From Acetobacterium sp965140355 (GTDB lineage Bacteria > Bacillota > Clostridia > Eubacteriales > Eubacteriaceae), in contig OZ223193.1 of assembly GCA_965140355.1 (NCBI GenBank), positions 516,865 through 580,864 on the forward strand: a stretch of 64,000 nucleotides of DNA, written 5' to 3'. How positions within the stretch are numbered: the first letter of the stretch is position 1; every line of letters begins with the position of its first letter. Positions 63,005 to 64,000 of this stretch are shown here, in pieces. The position numbers and the translations under genes were made by a program. The notes beneath the pieces were generated by a model. That model saw only the letters and a program-made list of their open reading frames with translations. It was not told where the DNA came from and did not search any database.

Positions 63005-64000
63005 ATGCTGGATACAAAAAAAGAAAATCAGATTGTTGAAATATTACAAACGAATTTACCGCTCTGGTTTAAACAAGCCAAACGTGATCTGCCTTTTCGT
63101 CAAACGAAAGACGCTTATTTTATCTGGATCTCCGAAATAATGGCCCAACAAACTCAGATTGATACATTAATACCCTATTATTATCGATTTATTAAACAAT
63201 TCCCCAATGTTTTTTCGCTCGCCTTAGCTTCCGAAGATGAAGTGATCAAAGCCTGGGAAGGTCTGGGTTATTACTCCCGCGCCCGAAACCTGCATCAGGC
63301 CGCCCGATTAATCGTCTCCGACTATAATGGTTTAATGCCCGATACTTATACTGAGCTGATCAAACTACCCGGAATTGGCCCGTACACTGGCGGTGCTATT
63401 GCCAGCATTGCCTTTAATGAAAAAGTTTGTGCTGTTGACGGGAATGTCCTTCGAGTAATCAGTCGTTATTGCAATAGTTATGATGATATTGGCGATGCTA
63501 AAACGAAAAAACGCATAACCCAGTGGCTTGAAACCATCTTACCGCAAGCCGTCGGTGACTTTAATGAAGGCCTTATGGAGTTAGGTGCAATGATTTGTAC
63601 CCCGCAAAACCCCAAATGTCTCCTTTGTCCGCTTCGTGATGGCTGTCAAAGTTTTATCGCCGGAACCACGGCCCTGATCCCGGTAAAAAAGAAAAAGCAG
63701 AAACAAGTCACTAAAAAAATGGAAGTCGGTATCGTTAAACAAAACGGCGCTTTATTTTTTATCCGACGCCCCGACGCCGGTTTATTATCCGGTATGTGGT
63801 CTTTTCCGATCACCGAAGCAGCTGCCAAAAACGGTCAGGCTATTAAAAAAAAGCTGGAAGAAAGTTTCTCCCAGCTAGGCGAACCGCTTTTAATCGGAAC
63901 CAGTCGCCATGTTTTTTCCCATGTCATATGGGAAATGAGTGTTTACGGTTTTAATCTTGATTTGATCGTCTGCGAAGCAAATGCCGGCTATCTCACTGCC
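63005..64000 (+). CDS. mutY: A/G-specific adenine glycosylase (C-terminus beyond window)
   Basis: 332 codons are visible, starting MLDTKKENQIVEILQTNLPL with GGAG upstream. The HhH-GPD core shows MAQQTQIDTLIPYYYRF, the hairpin LPGIGPYTGGAIASIAF and catalytic Asp in AVDGNVLRV. The 4Fe-4S Cys set is CTPQNPKCLLCPLRDGC. A NUDIX-like C-terminal domain has begun (LFFIRRPDAGLLSGMWSFP), which recognises 8-oxoG. It removes adenine mispaired with 8-oxoguanine. The frame is open at the window edge. Confidence 0.95.
   Translation, partial: MLDTKKENQIVEILQTNLPLWFKQAKRDLPFRQTKDAYFIWISEIMAQQTQIDTLIPYYYRFIKQFPNVFSLALASEDEVIKAWEGLGYYSRARNLHQAARLIVSDYNGLMPDTYTELIKLPGIGPYTGGAIASIAFNEKVCAVDGNVLRVISRYCNSYDDIGDAKTKKRITQWLETILPQAVGDFNEGLMELGAMICTPQNPKCLLCPLRDGCQSFIAGTTALIPVKKKKQKQVTKKMEVGIVKQNGALFFIRRPDAGLLSGMWSFPITEAAAKNGQAIKKKLEESFSQLGEPLLIGTSRHVFSHVIWEMSVYGFNLDLIVCEANAGYLTA

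Overview
The window reads as chromosome from an anaerobic, low-GC Firmicute of the Eubacteriaceae type; an Acetobacterium-like acetogen is the best guess. This is an inference from content. There are three uroporphyrinogen-decarboxylase-like (URO-D) methyltransferase genes, a free corrinoid protein, two DUF2284 Cys-rich proteins, an Fe-S type L-serine dehydratase in two subunits, a DUF169 protein, a DUF364 protein and a C_GCAxxG_C_C protein. All are common in corrinoid-dependent, one-carbon-using anaerobes. No ribosomal RNA, CRISPR array or replication origin was seen.

Layout. 1-2.7 kb: corrinoid protein and URO-D methyltransferase (cut by the window start), then a DUF2284 gene. 2.9-5 kb: an AEC permease and a polysaccharide deacetylase. 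5.3-6.8 kb: sdaAB-sdaAA. 7.1-16.7 kb: a ten-gene minus-strand operon. It holds an APC permease, a glutamine-synthetase-like gamma-glutamyl ligase, three split glutamate-synthase-like subunits, a split sarcosine-oxidase-like dehydrogenase and RidA. It looks like an anaerobic route that loads an amine or amino acid onto glutamate and then oxidises it. 17-19.4 kb: a large HTH regulator and a nitrilase/omega-amidase-like enzyme that may serve that operon. 19.5-21 kb: cardiolipin synthase. 21.4-23.6 kb: URO-D methyltransferase, CobW-type GTPase and a His-rich protein. 23.7-29.7 kb: a PAS remnant, then a two-component system divergent from a three-gene ABC exporter.

30.6-35.1 kb: a tryptophan-type T-box leader ahead of an iron-type dehydrogenase, a TrpXYZ-like ABC importer and a cupin. 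35.2-48.4 kb: mostly single genes (EamA transporter, URO-D protein with divergent LysR, DUF2284, diguanylate cyclase, AIG2-like, DUF364, glucosyltransferase-like, DUF169, C_GCAxxG_C_C).

48.7-58.5 kb is accessory and partly decayed. It has three YcxB-like paralogues, each with the same ~140-bp leader, a transposase relic, a truncated DUF1906 gene and a tyrosine recombinase. Directly next to the recombinase is a 2.8-kb cassette of two convergent genes bounded by perfect 83-bp inverted repeats. This cassette is the best candidate for an undescribed system: an invertible or mobile two-gene unit. A DUF5655 nuclease-fold gene follows. 58.6-64 kb returns to core genes: a DUF3089 lipoprotein, two tRNA-Ser genes, ilvE, a YabE-like 3D-domain protein and mutY (cut by the window end).

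A family of structured intergenic elements (5.07, 30.4 and 36.2 kb) lies beside hairpin terminators. Several genes (PAS protein, second YcxB copy, ilvE, yabE-like) carry single-base frameshifts, mostly in homopolymer runs. They may be real decay or sequence errors, and ilvE and yabE-like are suspicious in that respect.
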